A stretch of DNA of 64,000 nt from Wurfbainia villosa. Lineage: Eukaryota; Streptophyta; Magnoliopsida; Zingiberales; Zingiberaceae. The first letter of the stretch is position 1; every line of letters starts with the position of its first letter. A program made the translations under genes and the position numbers. A model generated the notes under the pieces. That model saw only the letters and a list, made by a program, of their open reading frames with translations. It did not search any database and had not been told where the DNA came from. Positions 10,372-22,023 of this stretch are shown in pieces. The DNA lies in the NCBI GenBank assembly GCA_025175895.1, contig CM046006.1:63074288-63138287 (forward strand), read 5' to 3'.

Positions 10372-11091
10372 TCATGGAGGGGCAAGGTATTTATTAGTTG
10401 CCTTCCTTGGTTCAAGATTGAACATGCTTAGCCTCAAGTAATCATTAGAAGTTTGATCATAATATTCTATTTTATCCAAATGCTGTAAATAACATAACTC
10501 ACCACGAACATCCTCGACAAAAAATTGGTTAGCAGATTCTATTATGTTGAATGAAATTTTATCATTACAAATTGCTAAATGGGCTTCGTTATTGGTAGCT
10601 AAAGTTTCGGTGAGGGTTATGGTAGGCTCTTCTAGATCCTTGAGGTTAGGAGGTGTTTGGATTGAAGCAATGCTCTCCTCGATTAAAGTATTAATTATAT
10701 AATCCTCAAGTTGTTCTTCCAATGGTGATTGAATTGATTGTCCTTCTTCACTTCCTATGTCATCTATGCCCTCCTCATTCATTCGCTCAAAATGAGTCTC
10801 CACCCTATTAGGTGTGATCCAGTTATTAGAGCCACCTTCTAGTCGTTTGGTTTCTATTCTAGCTAGATCCCGTTCCATCATCTCTGCAAATTGTTGGCTA
10901 TGCTCCTCGCATTCCCTAGTAAAATTATCTAATAGGGCTTTTAAGTGGGGACTTGGTTCTGGATAAAATTTGCATGGCGACTCATAGCTCTCGTTCTCAT
11001 TTTGGAAACAATATTGAGTCTCTGTCTGCGAATGCCGCCGTCGAAATTCAGCGTTCGCCGCTTGTCTTGTTCGAATGAAATCTTCCATCAT
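10372..11091 (-). CDS. Acidic gag-associated ORF of element J, 239 aa, function unknown
   Basis: This is the longest open frame in J. It is Glu-rich, with a helical stretch (FTRECEEHSQQFAEMMERD) and an acidic middle (EGIDDIGSEEGQSIQ). Just upstream on the minus strand (about 11210-11290) is YCEHCGET followed by a stop, then HTINN, a broken gypsy-type zinc knuckle. The ORF may therefore be the C-terminal part of a gag-like protein, as in non-autonomous Athila/Tat relatives. I do not recognise a named domain, and it could be a chance remnant within a decayed element. Confidence 0.4.
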   Translation of the reverse strand: MMEDFIRTRQAANAEFRRRHSQTETQYCFQNENESYESPCKFYPEPSPHLKALLDNFTRECEEHSQQFAEMMERDLARIETKRLEGGSNNWITPNRVETHFERMNEEGIDDIGSEEGQSIQSPLEEQLEDYIINTLIEESIASIQTPPNLKDLEEPTITLTETLATNNEAHLAICNDKISFNIIESANQFFVEDVRGELCYLQHLDKIEYYDQTSNDYLRLSMFNLEPRKATNKYLAPP

Positions 11092-11429
11092 TTTCTCCAG
11101 TCGGGATTTAGGCGGACAATATTGAGGGTTTAAGTAGTCATGGTCATAACTATATAAATAGGAATCATCTTATGGCCAGTCGTTGTAATTGTAGGTGACA
11201 TCTTCTTGCTTAAATTATGAAGGTTTGAATATATTCGGATAATTATTAATAGTATGTCATGTTTCACCACAATGCTCACAATAAATGTTACCAAAACTTA
11301 CAGCATTTGATTGACCATAATCATGAGTAAAAGCATGCATCGTTATATGCAAGAAATTATAAATAAAGAAAGAGCAACTGAATAAACAAAATTGAAATAA
11401 AATAAAACAAGTAAATCTACCTCAAATCT

Positions 11430-12809
11430 CGCGACAGAGGACGTCGAGGACTCAAAGCGCGCACTCACGCTCAACGCCCGTAAGTGCACGGATGTCGTCA
11501 AGTAATAAAAGATTATCGATCCCACAAGGACTGGAATTTGAATATCGATATATTCAGTGGTTGAAATTGTTCGAAAGTAAACTCTAAGAGGTTTCAATTT
11601 GTGAGGGCTGTCGGTGGACTAAACTCTATACGGTGTCACACAGAGGAAGAAGGGAGCGTGCCAAGGTCTTCAAAATTGATTCTAGGACTTCGATTTCGCT
11701 TGTGTGTCGTAAAACAATGCTATCAATTGGCGTTGTCTAGACGTTTAGCTATGGTTTTGTGGAAGGGACATCATACACTCTCTCGATGAGCCACTGCATC
11801 TACCGGGAGCTATCTCCGCCTAAAAGGACGGGATAGATGGTACGAGGATGCCGAATCAATCCCTACGATGAACCGTTTCCGGTTCAATCGCATCCTTCTA
11901 CCCACGGTTACAGGAGATCAAGTTTACCCATAGATTCCTTGTATAAAATCCCCTAAATCTTAGATACGAGGGTTGTCACCCCTCGTATCGCCTAAGCGCA
12001 GCAGGTAGAAAACCAAACACGCATAGATATAGTATAAACAACTTTCAATCGCCAAATTAAATTCAAAGATAGAATCTAACATAAACCAACATGTAATGTG
12101 CACACAAGCTACTCCTTAATCCTAGAATCGAAAGAACTACTCCATGTATATAAAAAAGGAATCACAAAGCATGTACCTGTTCGAATATATCAGAGATAAA
12201 ACGCAGGAACAAAGGATTACAATGCTTTTGTTGTCTTCTCTCCGGCATTGAACTGCAAAGCGTGGACCTTCGGCGGCATTTCTCCTCCCCGTTGTGAGTT
12301 CCCGAAGCTTTTTAGGGCTTCGGTGTGTCGTGCTAGCCGTTGTGCCTCCCCCCTAGGGTTTGGGAGCCCTAGGGCAGCTCCCTCGTGATCCCTCGCCTCT
12401 TGGATGAGTTTCGTATATATAGAGGCGGCTCTGACTTTCCATAAATGCTTGAAAAACCCTATTTCTTTGAATTCGCGGCGCCGCCACACGGCCATGTGAA
12501 TTTCAAATGGCCTGGCCGTGTCTTTTCCTAGAGCCTCGATTTTGATCCGTTTCGCTTTAGAAACATGCCCAAGTCTTGGGACATGGCCAGTGCATGTTCC
12601 CTAAGGTCTGTGCTCCACAAATTGCTCCAAAAGTGCGCCATTTTCCTACGAAATGTTATCCTGCATACAAAAGTACAAAGAGCAGACCTCCAAACCAGAA
12701 AATAGGAAATGCATGCAAAATAGAGTGACATATGCATGAAACTAACACAAAATGTAATGAGATGTGAGCGAAAACTACTCCTAAAAATCTATATGTTTTG
12801 CTCACATCA
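11430..12809 (-). repeat. LTR-like region of element J
   Basis: On the minus strand it begins TGATGTGAGC at 12809. A TATA box lies in GTATATATA (12413-12421, plus-strand reading), and the region ends near the ATTACTTGACGAC string at about 11495-11507. The lower limit is uncertain because no second LTR exists for comparison. Short frames inside (11343-11597, 12217-12495, 12528-12737) look like chance. Confidence 0.4.
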
Positions 12810-14160
12810 CCCGACTACTCCCATCTACCACTGCAAGGGGATCGTAGCTTCGGCTTGTTGCCAAGCTGTGTAGAATATAGACCGGACCTGAGGACTTATG
12901 AACTGCCTTGGTCGGTCATAGGAATCCTTTCCATTCTTCCTTGAATGAATTCTAACGTAAACCCGACTCCTCCCATCCACCACCACAGGGGGATCGTAGC
13001 TTCGGCTAGTCGCCGAGCTATGTAGAATATAGACTTGACCTGAGGACTTAGGAACCGCCTCGTCTAGTCAAAAGAATACTTCGGCATTCTTCCTTTAATG
13101 AATTCTAATCTAAATCTGACTCCTCCCACCCACCACTGCAAGGGAATTGTATCTTGGGCTAGTCACCAAGCTGTGTAGAATGTAGATCGAACCTGAGGAC
13201 TTATAAACCACCTCGGTCAGTTGTAGGAATACTCCATCGTTCTTTCTTAAATGAATTCTAATCTAAACCTGACTCCTTCCATTAACCACCGCAGGGGGAT
13301 CGTAGCTTCGGCTAGTCATCGAGCTGTGTAGAATATAGACCGAACCTAAGGACTTACAAACCGCCTCGGTCAGTTGTAGGAATACTCGACGTTCTTCCTT
13401 GAATGAATTCTAACCTAAACCCAACTCCTCCCAGACACACCATAGGGGGATCATAGCTTCGGCTAGTCGTCGAGCTGTGTAGAATATAGACATGACCTGA
13501 GGACTTACGAACTGCTTCGTCCTATCATAGGAATACTCTATCGTTCTTCTGTGAATGGATTTTAACCTAAATCCTATCCTCCCATTCACCACCGCAGGGG
13601 GATCGTAGCTTCGGCTAGTCGCCAAGCTGTGTAGAATATAGACTAGGCCTGAGGACTTATGAACCACCTCGGTCGATCGTAGGAATACTTCGTCGTTCTT
13701 CCTTGAATGAATTCTAACCTAAACTCGACTCCTCCCATCCACCATCACAGGGGGATCGTAACTTCGGCTAGTCGTCGAGCTATGTAGAATATATACCAAC
13801 CTTGATGACTTACGAACCACCTCAATCAGACATAGGAATACTCCTCTGTTCTTCCTTGAATGAATTCTAACCTAAACTCAACTCATCCCATCCACCACCG
13901 CAAGGGGATCGTAGCTTCAGCTAGTCACCGAATTGTGTAGAATATAGACCTAACCTGTTGACCTACAAACCACCTCAGCTGGTCATAGGAATACTTCGCC
14001 GCTCTTCCTTGAATGAATTCTAACCTAAATTCGACTTCTTCCATCCACCACCGCAGGGGGATTGTAGCTTCGGCTAGTTGTCGAGCTGTGTAGAATATAG
14101 ACTGGGCTTGAGGACTTACGAACCACCCCGGTCGGTCGTAGGAATACTCCACCGTTCTTC
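12810..14160. repeat. Tandem array, nine units of 151-153 bp
   Basis: The anchor ATCGTAGCTT (or near copies) occurs at 12841, 12993, 13146, 13299, 13450, 13602, 13755, 13908 and 14061, so the spacing is 151-153 bp. Units share GACTCCTCCCATCCACCACC, GTGTAGAATATAGAC and TTCCTTGAATGAATTCTAA. Unit lengths vary by single bases, so no frame is kept, and ORFs inside (13410-13667, 13925-14152 on minus) are incidental. The array lies on the 3' side of the H integrase. Tat/Ogre-group elements are known to have tandem repeats there that can seed satellites. Confidence 0.9.
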
Positions 14161-14402
14161 AATAACGATGTTGTTTTGAACCTAGGGCCTTCTTCACTAC
14201 TGTCCTATCCTTCGACTCATAATTTGCTTGTGACATGGAACTTCGAGAGTTTACCTATAAACCTTTTCTTTTTCTTCCTTGTACCAGTTATAGGGTTGCT
14301 GTGTGCTTCTTCTGCAACTTGTTATAATTCACTGCCACTAGTTTCACTGTTGCATCAATTCCTCCTCCTTCGACATCTCCATTATTCGATTTCCCTGCGA
14401 AG

Positions 14403-15098
14403 ATGCATGCAGGTATGTTGGAAGTTGTTCACAAAAGGCTTCAAAAGAAACAGGTCAGAAGTCCTGAGGTATCCGCCATTCTGTCTTCCTCCCCATCTTC
14501 TCTGATGATTGATATTAATCAACCCATCATCTCCCCTCTTGCTCTTGCACCCCTCATGTCTCCCTCAACATCCCTTTCAGTTCCCACCAATCCTCCTACT
14601 ATTGCTTCCATCGGGCCAACTGAAGATCCCACTCTTCTTTCGGTATCACAAAACCCTAATCTCCCTTCTTTTTCACTTCCTCTTTTAGGGGAAACCATTT
14701 CTACCATGATTAACCTCCTTCCCTCTACCTCTCCCCTCTTCTTCACAACCTCCCCTTCTTCCCCGCCGGCATCTCCGACCAGGTTCCCTACCATTTCTTA
14801 TCTTTCCCCATCTTCAGAGGAGATAACCATCCCCTCTTCTAATCTCTGTCTTAATTCCTCCTTCCCTCCCTTCTCTTTTCAAGTAGAAGTCCCTCTCCAT
14901 GCTATAAACCCTCCTTCTCTTACTCTAGAGTTATCCCAGCTACTGCATGTTTCCCTATCAGATGGGATATCACAAAACTCCTCCTCCATTCCGCAACTCA
15001 CCCATTCTCCTCCACCAACTTCTGAGGTTTTTCTCACTTTCCACCAAAGTTATTCGCTATTGCGACACAGCATCTCTAGCTCCTTCACACGAATGTGA
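14403..15098 (+). CDS. Ser/Pro-rich antisense ORF in the 3' region of H, 231 aa
   Basis: Reads MHAGMLEVVHKRLQKKQ, then a long Ser/Pro/Leu-rich low-complexity stretch without a clear domain. It is on the strand opposite to H pol, between the integrase and the tandem array. Some Tat-group elements (for example Grande in maize) carry an antisense gene in this place, which is the best reason to list it. A donor-like CAG|GTATGT at 14411 lies near its start and an acceptor-like GATGCAG|GC lies at 15267-15275, so much of it could be intron. Coding status is uncertain. Confidence 0.35.
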   Translation: MHAGMLEVVHKRLQKKQVRSPEVSAILSSSPSSLMIDINQPIISPLALAPLMSPSTSLSVPTNPPTIASIGPTEDPTLLSVSQNPNLPSFSLPLLGETISTMINLLPSTSPLFFTTSPSSPPASPTRFPTISYLSPSSEEITIPSSNLCLNSSFPPFSFQVEVPLHAINPPSLTLELSQLLHVSLSDGISQNSSSIPQLTHSPPPTSEVFLTFHQSYSLLRHSISSSFTRM

Positions 15099-15265
15099 AT
15101 TAATTTTATCTCCCCTTCTACCTCTTTGACTTCACGCGAAGAACGTATCCTCCATCAAGAAGAGTTGACACCCTGAATGGAGAGTATGCAGTAGGCTTCG
15201 GAATTAGTAAATTCTCTGAACTTGTTTCTTACTTTCACACCAACTTCCCCTTTATCTAACTCATA

Positions 15266-15985
15266 TTGATGCAGGCTATGATCAATTATCAAGAGCTAAA
15301 TCATTCCCTTTCACAATATCAACTTATAGTCCATCAACAGACCTCTGGTCTAAATCAAACCCATCGAGTTGCTCTGGAGGTAGCCCATCAACGTGATGAT
15401 TCTCTTCTTCAAGAACTAAACACATGTCGGGCTCAACTAGCGGAGGCACAATCGCAACAAAGGCAGAATGAAGAAATAATATCAATTCTAAGAAGATAGG
15501 TTACTAGAGAAATTTGTCAGGGTTCCTACCTTAGAACAGAAAGGGACCAAGCCCTTTACTTGGTACAACAACACCAAACTTCTCTTCAACAAGTAAGTCA
15601 AGAATCATCCCAATTTAGGACTCACTCTGTAGCTATCAGAGATGTCTCCCTTTCCTTATGCCAAGATTTTGTAGAGATGTCCACCATTTTTTAGCAAGAC
15701 CATGTTACTTATGCTAATAATTTACAAGCATTAGTTTCTTGCCTCCATCAAACCTCCCGTTAATATTGTCGACTCTAGAAGGACTTTGTGGAATATAGAG
15801 GGTGTTGTATCAAATTTTGTCAAGAGATAGAGTCTTCCAAAAGCCAACGACAAGAACAAATAGCTTCTTGAATAAAAATCACTTTCCAAGATGGTTTTAG
15901 AAAAGCAATTTGTCAATATGAAGCGCAAGGATTTTCTCCAGCTCAACAACAAACACCCATTCTAGATTGGGAAGCGGCTCTGTAA
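15266..15985 (+). pseudogene. Antisense coiled-coil reading frame of H with five in-frame stops
   Basis: One frame can be followed from 15269 (ATG) to a TAA at 15983-15985. It reads MQAMINYQELNHSLSQYQ, then Gln/Glu/Arg-rich heptad-like stretches (HQRDDSLLQELNTC, LAEAQSQQRQNEEI, YLVQQHQTSLQQVSQ), and ends TPILDWEAAL. Internal stops are TAG at 15497-15499 and then TAG, TAA, TAG and TGA at roughly 15692, 15761, 15776 and 15869. The frame is otherwise kept, and each of these stop codons could arise by a single C-to-T or G-to-A change. A coiled-coil protein is likely; its role is unknown. An acceptor-like site just before the ATG suggests a spliced upstream exon. Confidence 0.5.
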
Positions 15986-16204
15986 CGCTATCCTCCAGAT
16001 TATTTCAAACTCTAAATATCCAATTATTAATGTATCTCATAAGAATTAAAGTAGCTTGTATGACTATACTTCACACATTGTTTTTCCTTCAATTCAATTT
16101 AAGTACATATGATTCATACATATCATTTCCTCTTCTTCTCTGTCCATTATCTCCTCTGTTAATAAAAATGCTTCAAATGCACAACATTCCATGGTCTAAG
16201 TAAT

Positions 16205-17158
16205 TCTTTTCCATTTCCATCTTGAAGATAGTAGGCAGCTCCCACCACCCACCGTGCAACCTTGTATGGACCTTTCCAATTATGAGTCAATTTCCTTAGG
16301 TCTTTTGCAGGACTAACTTCCACAAAACCAAGCCTCCTACTTGAAAAGCTTGGGGTGTTACCCTCTTGTTAAAGATTTGTCGTACTCTCTATTTAGAAGC
16401 TTCAACTCAGACAAGGGTTTGTGCTCACTTCTCTTCTACTAGATCTAATTCCATACTTCATAGCAATTGATTGTGTTACGGATCATAAACTTGAATCCAG
16501 GCACTATTCAAGATAGATTCGACAAGTATCATAGCCTCAACCCCATACACTAGGTTGAAAGGTGTTTCTCCCTTTGCTGCTTTAGTAGTATTTCGGTAAG
16601 ACCATAATACTCCCGGAAGTTTTTCCACCCAATTTCCTCGATTAATTTCCAACCTGGTTTTCAACCCTTGTATTATGATTTGATTAACCACTTCTACCTT
16701 CCCATTAGTTTAAGGATGTGCTATAGAAGTGAACTCTTGCTTAATGTTAAGACTTTGACACCATTCTCAAATTTTTTGACCTTGAAATTGGCATCCATTA
16801 TCACTTATTATCTTATGGATTCTATACATTCATATAATATTTTTCCATAAAAATTGTATAACAACCTCTTCTATAATTTTAGCCAAAGGTTCAGCTTCCA
16901 CCCATTTATAAAAATAATCCATAGCTACTAACAAGAACCTCTTCTGTAGAGGAGTGATAGACATAGGCCCCACTATGTCTATTCCCCATTGATCAAAAGG
17001 ATAAGAAGGCACTATTAACTTCATCAGCTCGGTAGGTCTATCCGACCTATTAATATGCATTTGATAAGCATAGTAACAGGTCTTGATAAGTTGAACTGCA
17101 TCTTGATGAAGAGTTGGCTAGAAATATCCAACCAACCACACTTTCCGCGTCAAAGTTT
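16205..17158 (-). pseudogene. Integrase of H (Tat-like Ty3/gypsy), broken
   Basis: Minus-strand pieces read, from the D junction down: a zinc-region end (GGQTLTRKVWLVGYF, then a stop), a core start YPFDQWGIDIVGPM with the first catalytic Asp, and VAMDYFYKWVEAEPLA (16830-17060). The later core has NRGNWVEKLPGVLWSYRNTT (16476-16691), then a decayed C-terminus with RVTPQAFQVGGLVLWK at about 16350. WVEAEPLA and PGVLWSYRTT-type strings are typical of the Tat group. The role was insertion of element cDNA into the chromosome. Stops and frameshifts make it dead. The N-terminal part lies at 27784 onward, beyond insertion D. Confidence 0.8.
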
Positions 17159-17163
17159 GTCCT

Positions 17164-18283
17164 TGTTGGATCGAGCGGATCGCTAGAGGGGGGTGAATAG
17201 TTATAAAACCTTTCGTTCGTCTTCGTTCGTTAAAACACGAGTAGACACAGTGGAAGATAAAATCAAACAAAAGAGATAATAGAGTTTTTACTTGGTTCGT
17301 AGTCAAAGGCTACTACTCCAAGGCTCTAGTGGTTCTTGACCACGCACGGAGGGCAGAATACTAAAGAACTCCTCCTCGTTGGAGGTAGGAGTTAAACGGA
17401 TACACAAAATCACAAAAGCACGAGGTAGAGGGGCACTCCCTCTCTCCTCTTTATAATGAAAACTTTACGAGACAAGTAGAATGAAATATAATAAACACTT
17501 TTGTTACTGACGACTTCGAAGGTTGGAGATTGAAGCTCTTAGTCGTCGTCTCAGCAGCGCTTCGTCATAGGGATGTCGGAGAGTCGTAGCTTATCGGAAG
17601 AACTTGGAGGCATTTTTAATTGATGAAAAACCCTAGGAGAAGCCCTCCTTTTATAGCCTTTGAGTCCCTCCTCGAGGGGATCTTTAGCTAATCAAATTTA
17701 GGCACCAAGCTCCTTGGAATGAGGTGATAAGGCTTGACTCCTCAAAGTTGATCCTTGACCATCAGTTGGCTGATAGCCATCATCATTCGACTGATGGCAG
17801 TGCCAGTCGAGTCGAAACACTCAACAGTTGACTGATTTCAGGCAGTCGAGTGGCTCTTGTGGGCAGTCGACTGATGCTAGCTGAAATCACAAGTTAGCTT
17901 AACAAAAACATAATTTCGACGGCCACCGACCATCCGATCTCGACCTAGACCATCCATGGGATATCTTTGGTCGGATCTACGCTTAAGACTATCCCTGTAA
18001 GGAGGATACGACCTCACTTATGCTCACACACATGGGCTTACCTCGATACTTACTTTGTAGCTCTTGCTTTCGGCCTTCCACTCGATTCCTTCGGCTCCCT
18101 CCAAAGTCACTCGAGTGTCGCCCGACCACCGCGGCTTCCTCCGAGTGTCGCTAGCCTTCAGCTCTAGCTTTAGCACTTTTCTGCACACTCGATTTAGCTC
18201 GTGAGATAACAATATGAGCTTAACTTTGTATCATTTGCTATAATCAAAACTCAAGTTCGACTTAGGTGCCTACTACACCAACA
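17164..18283 (-). repeat. 3' LTR of element D, 1120 bp
   Basis: Flanked by GTCCT on the left and by the polypurine tract on the right. The minus-strand TATA box TATAAAAG lies at 17648-17655. CAGTCGACTG and CAGTCGAGTG motifs lie upstream of it (about 17760-17875), several mutated, such as CAGTTGACTG. The sequence is close to the 5' LTR, differing by what looks like a few percent (not computed). Confidence 0.93.
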
Positions 18284-19028
18284 ATCTCCCCCTTTTTAAT
18301 CTATGGCAAACCCACATACAAAGTTAAGGAAATAATATGCATGAAGAATAATAATATGCATGAGAATCAAGAATAATAAAGATTAAGTAGGAGTAGTAGA
18401 GATTTTCTTCAAGTACTCCCCCTTGAGGAAACCTCCCCCTTGACCGAGGGTGAGTCTTGAAAGAAGATCTTAATCCTCCCCCTTGATGTTTGCTATTTAG
18501 GAAGAGTTTAAATAATTAACAATTACTTAAAGTTGACCTTAGTAAGAAAAATTTTAAGTTAAGAAGACTTCTTAACATGGTCCTTTCTCCCTTTTTAAAA
18601 CAGTTAAGTTTAAGTAACTTTGCAAAAATTAAAATTAAGTAAATGTTAAGTAAAAGAAAACATTTACTTAACTTTTGGCCATGAGAATAAGTATAAAGTC
18701 TTAAGTTAAGTTATCAAAAAAAAATTGATCCCTTAACTTTGGCCTTTTTCTCCCCCTTTTGCCATATATCGAAAAGAGTGGGGGGGGGTGGGTTTGAAAA
18801 AGAAAATATAGGTATTAAGTTTAAGTTTCAAGTACAAGCATGTTCCATATTATTTTGAAAATAAAATATTGAAAATAAGCTCATCTATATAATGTTCAAC
18901 TCTTATTTGACTTGATTGATATAAAGGATCAACAAGTCCTGGTCAGAGTCGGTTAATATATATGATTATACTCCGTGGTTCATAGCGATACACTAGCTCT
19001 ACATCTGGAACCAAGAGTAAGGTCTTAA
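18284..19028 (-). other. 3' spacer of D with repeated polypurine tracts
   Basis: No gene. Seen on the plus strand as CTCCCCCTT, tracts occur directly next to the LTR (18287-18297) and near 18414, 18432, 18476 and 18750. The one touching the LTR is the likely plus-strand primer. The rest is AT-rich with poly-A/T runs. Confidence 0.7.
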
Positions 19029-19090
19029 CATCTCACGCCCATCTACGTGGCTAAGTACACAAACACATTAGTCCTATTTGTTGTGAGATG
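19029..19090 (-). other. Conserved hairpin block of D, after pol
   Basis: CATCTCAC (19029-19036) and GTGAGATG (19083-19090) are separated by 46 nt. In the sense of D the block starts CATCTCACAA and ends GTGAGATGTTAAG. It lies just after the RNase H frame. Confidence 0.65.
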
Positions 19091-19140
19091 TATTGGCTCC
19101 TTAAATTTATAGGTACATGATATCTAAGGTATGTCCTAAG

Positions 19141-21047
19141 CTAGTTCCATGAGCATGAAAAGTAAAAAATATATATATATAATTTGTAAATTCCTACTCT
19201 ACTATGCACATGCCCAATTTCCGTCTTAATAGATTGAATTCTGCTTCGGGTAGGTTTAGTAAATAGATCTGCCAAGTTCGACTTCGATTCGACGTATTCG
19301 AGTTGTATGACTCCGTTGGCCACATGTTCTCGAATGAAATGGTGTTTGACCTCTATATGTTTGGTCCTAGAGTGACATATTGGTTTCTTAGTTAGGTTAA
19401 TTGAGCTAATGTTATCTACGTGAATTTTAGTGTTTGTAAAGTCTAACTTAAAATCTCAGAGAGTGTGCTTCATCCAAAGAAGCTGAGTGACACACTCACC
19501 CATCGCGATGTATTCGGCTTCGGTGGTAGATAAGGCAACACAATGTTGCTTCCTACTGCACAACTCACTAGACTCGAGCCGAGAAGTTGACAACAACCAC
19601 TCATACTCTTTCTATCGAGCTTACTATCGGCATAGTCCGAGTCGGAGTAGTCGATTAGTTCAAACTCGGTAGATCTAGGATACCAAATACCGACATTAAG
19701 TGTACCCTTTAGATATCTAAGGATACGCTTAACTAGAGTTAGGTGAGATTCCTTGGCACAGGTTTGGAACCTTGCGCACATACTTACTGCAAATAAAATA
19801 TTAGGTCGGCCCGTAGTTAAGTAAAGGAGACTCCCTATCACACTCCTATAGTATTTTAAGTCAATTGAATTTCCAGTTACATCTTCTTCTATATTTACAT
19901 TCGTTTCCATTGGGGTATTAATAATTTTAGTGTCTTGCATTCCAAAGCGTTTAATTAATTCCCTAGTATATTTGCGTTGGTGTAGGTATATTCCATCTTT
20001 AGTTTGTTTAATTTGTAGACCTAAGAAGAAACTCAACTCACCTATTAAATTCATTTCAAATTCACTTTCCATAAGTGAAATGAATTCATTTAGTAGGATC
20101 GAGTTGGTGGTTCCGAAGATGATATCATCTACGTAAATTTGGGCTATGAATATGTCTTTACCTACGGTTTTTACGAAAAGGGTTGGGTCAACTAAACCTT
20201 GGTTAAATCCTTTGGACTTAAGATAAACCGAAAGCCTCTCGTACCAAGCTCGAGGAGCTTGTTTGAGTCCATAGAGAGCTTTCTTTAATCTAAGGACATG
20301 GTCAGGTTTATCTAAGCTTTTGAAATCAGGGGGTTGACTAACATAAACTTCGTCCTTAATATATCCATTCAAGAATGTTGACTTTATATCCATTTGAAAC
20401 AACTTAAATCCTCGATGTGCAGCATATGCTAATAACATTCGAATGGACTCTAATCTAGCTATTGGGGCATAAGTCTCGTCATAATCTAAACCTTCGACTT
20501 GACTAAACCCTTTAGCGACTAATCTAGCTTTATTTCTAACTACTTCACCTTTATCATCATGTTTATTGCTAAACACCCACCTTGTTCCAACGATTATTTT
20601 ATCTTTAGATGGTGGTACTAATTCCCATACTTCGTTCCTAGTGAATTGAGCTAGCTCTTCTTGCATTGCAATAATCCAATCGGGATCAAGAAGAGCTTGG
20701 TCAATAGTTTTGGGTTCAATTTTGGAAATCAAGGAGGTTTGACTAAGGTTTCGGTATGAGGCTCTAGTTCGAACTCCTAGGCTTGGATCACCTATCACTT
20801 GGTTGATAGGGTGATTCGTTTGAGTCCTAGTTTGATTTGGGTTAGAGTCATCTATCACTTGGTCGATAGGATGACTAGTTTGAGCCCTAGTTTGATTTGG
20901 GTTAGAGTCACCTATCACATGGTCAATAGGATGACTTGGTTGATTTAGGTTAGGATTGATCTCAAGATCGGAGTTGAGTCTGGTATGAATCGGCTCGCTA
21001 ATTGGGGTTGCTAGGGGTTTTGTAGGTTCGTGTCCTTCATCAAACAC
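19141..21047 (-). pseudogene. pol: Reverse transcriptase and RNase H of D
   Basis: The long minus frame (19470-21047) starts in the linker with short repeats (NQTRAQTSHPIDQVI-like units, about 20810-20950). It then reads the copia RT: WELVPPSKDKIIVGTRWVF, DYDETYAPIARLES, the palm motif IYVDDIIFGTTN and FFLGLQIKQTKDGIYL. RNase H begins with YLTTGRPNILFAVS and DSDYADSKLDRKSMSG. A frameshift near 19550 breaks RNase H; the next frame continues with CVALSTTEAEY and later LADLFTK (19141-19323), with a TGA near 19455. The role was copying RNA into DNA. It is not intact. Confidence 0.93.
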
Positions 21048-21121
21048 TACATTGATAGTCTCCTTGACTCTAAGGGTGTCATGGTTATATACTCTATAAG
21101 CTCTACTCGTAGTCGAGTATC

Positions 21122-21915
21122 CTAGAAAATTCTGGTTGAGGTTTTGGATGTAAATTTTCCTAGGTAATCCTTAGTGTTTAGGATATGTACCTTACATCCA
21201 AATACCCTAAAGTACTTGATGTTAGGTATTTTATCATGATAAATCTCGTACGAGGTCTTAAGGTGCCTCTTTACCATAAGGATCCTATTTTGGACATAGC
21301 ACACCGTACTAACGGCGCCCAAAACCTATCGGGTAGGTTATACTCATTTAACATTGTCCTAGCGACTTCTTGTAGAGTTCTATTTTTACGTTCTACTAGG
21401 CCATTCTGTTGTGGGGTTCTAGGGCATGAGAACTCATGGTGGTATCCATTTAGGTTACAGAATTCTGTAAACCTGTGGTTCTCGAATTTACCACCATGAT
21501 CACTCCTAAGTCTTTTGATTTTAAGGTTTTGTTGATTTTCTATTAGTTTAAATAGGTTGATTAATTGATCTAGGGTATCACTTTTGTGTTTGATGAACCT
21601 AACCCAAGTAAATCTAGAATAGTCGTCAATTATGACTAAGCAAAATTGACTCCCATTAAGTGACTTAGCTCTGTGTGAATCAAATAGATCCATGTGTAGG
21701 AGCTCAAGAACACTTTTGGTTCGTTCTTTATTAGTTAGTTGATCTTGTGTCCTAGATTGTTTACCTTGTTGACAGGCATTACATATTTTATTATCCAAGT
21801 TGTTGAGGTTAGGAAAACCTCTGACTAAGTCACTCTGACTCATCTTGTAGATGAGTCTTGGGTGCGAGTGACTGAGTCGTTGGTGCCACAACCAAGATTC
21901 TTCTTTCTGTGTCAT
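21122..21915 (-). pseudogene. pol: Integrase of D with GAG-pre-integrase zinc domain
   Basis: 21271-21915 reads WLWHQRLSHSHPRLIYKM and CNACQQGKQSR, which supply the His and Cys pairs of the N-terminal zinc domain. The core follows, with LELLHMDLFDS, CLVIIDDYSRFTWV, RSDHGGKFEN and SCPRTPQQNGLVERKNRT; the DDE triad appears present. A frameshift near 21300 moves the rest to 21122-21322 (KTSYEIYHDKIPNIKYFRVFG). The upstream link to protease is interrupted by solo LTR K. Confidence 0.92.
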
Positions 21916-22023
21916 AAGACACTTGGTTGAGGAGTTAGTTAAATTAATAGTATAAATATTGTTATTTTTGGTTCCTTTAAGAATTGTTTTAGAGGTTTCA
22001 TTGGTATTAATTACGCATTCATT

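Larger units (their letters stand above)
9074..12809 (-). mobile_element. Element J: truncated Ty3/gypsy-like relic
   Basis: Read on the minus strand, it has an LTR-like region (about 11430-12809), a gag-like region with a CEHCG zinc-knuckle remnant (about 11210-11290) and an acidic ORF (10372-11091). It then decays to 9074, where element A begins. TTATTACTTGACGACAT near 11495-11511 and AACTTGGGTTGCCTCCCAAG at 10205-10224 resemble strings common in plant Athila/Tat-group repeats; this is from memory. ACACGGCCGTGTG-like strings recur near 9890-10020 and 12490. No RT or integrase was seen and the second LTR is missing. Confidence 0.5.

Noticed and set aside
13410..14152. Minus-strand ORFs in the 152-bp array
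   Set aside because: Unit length varies from 151 to 153 bp, so the frame is not kept from unit to unit; they are incidental.
12810..14160. CRISPR-like regular spacing
   Set aside because: The units repeat over their whole length with no unique spacers, and the sequence is plant nuclear; it is a tandem array.
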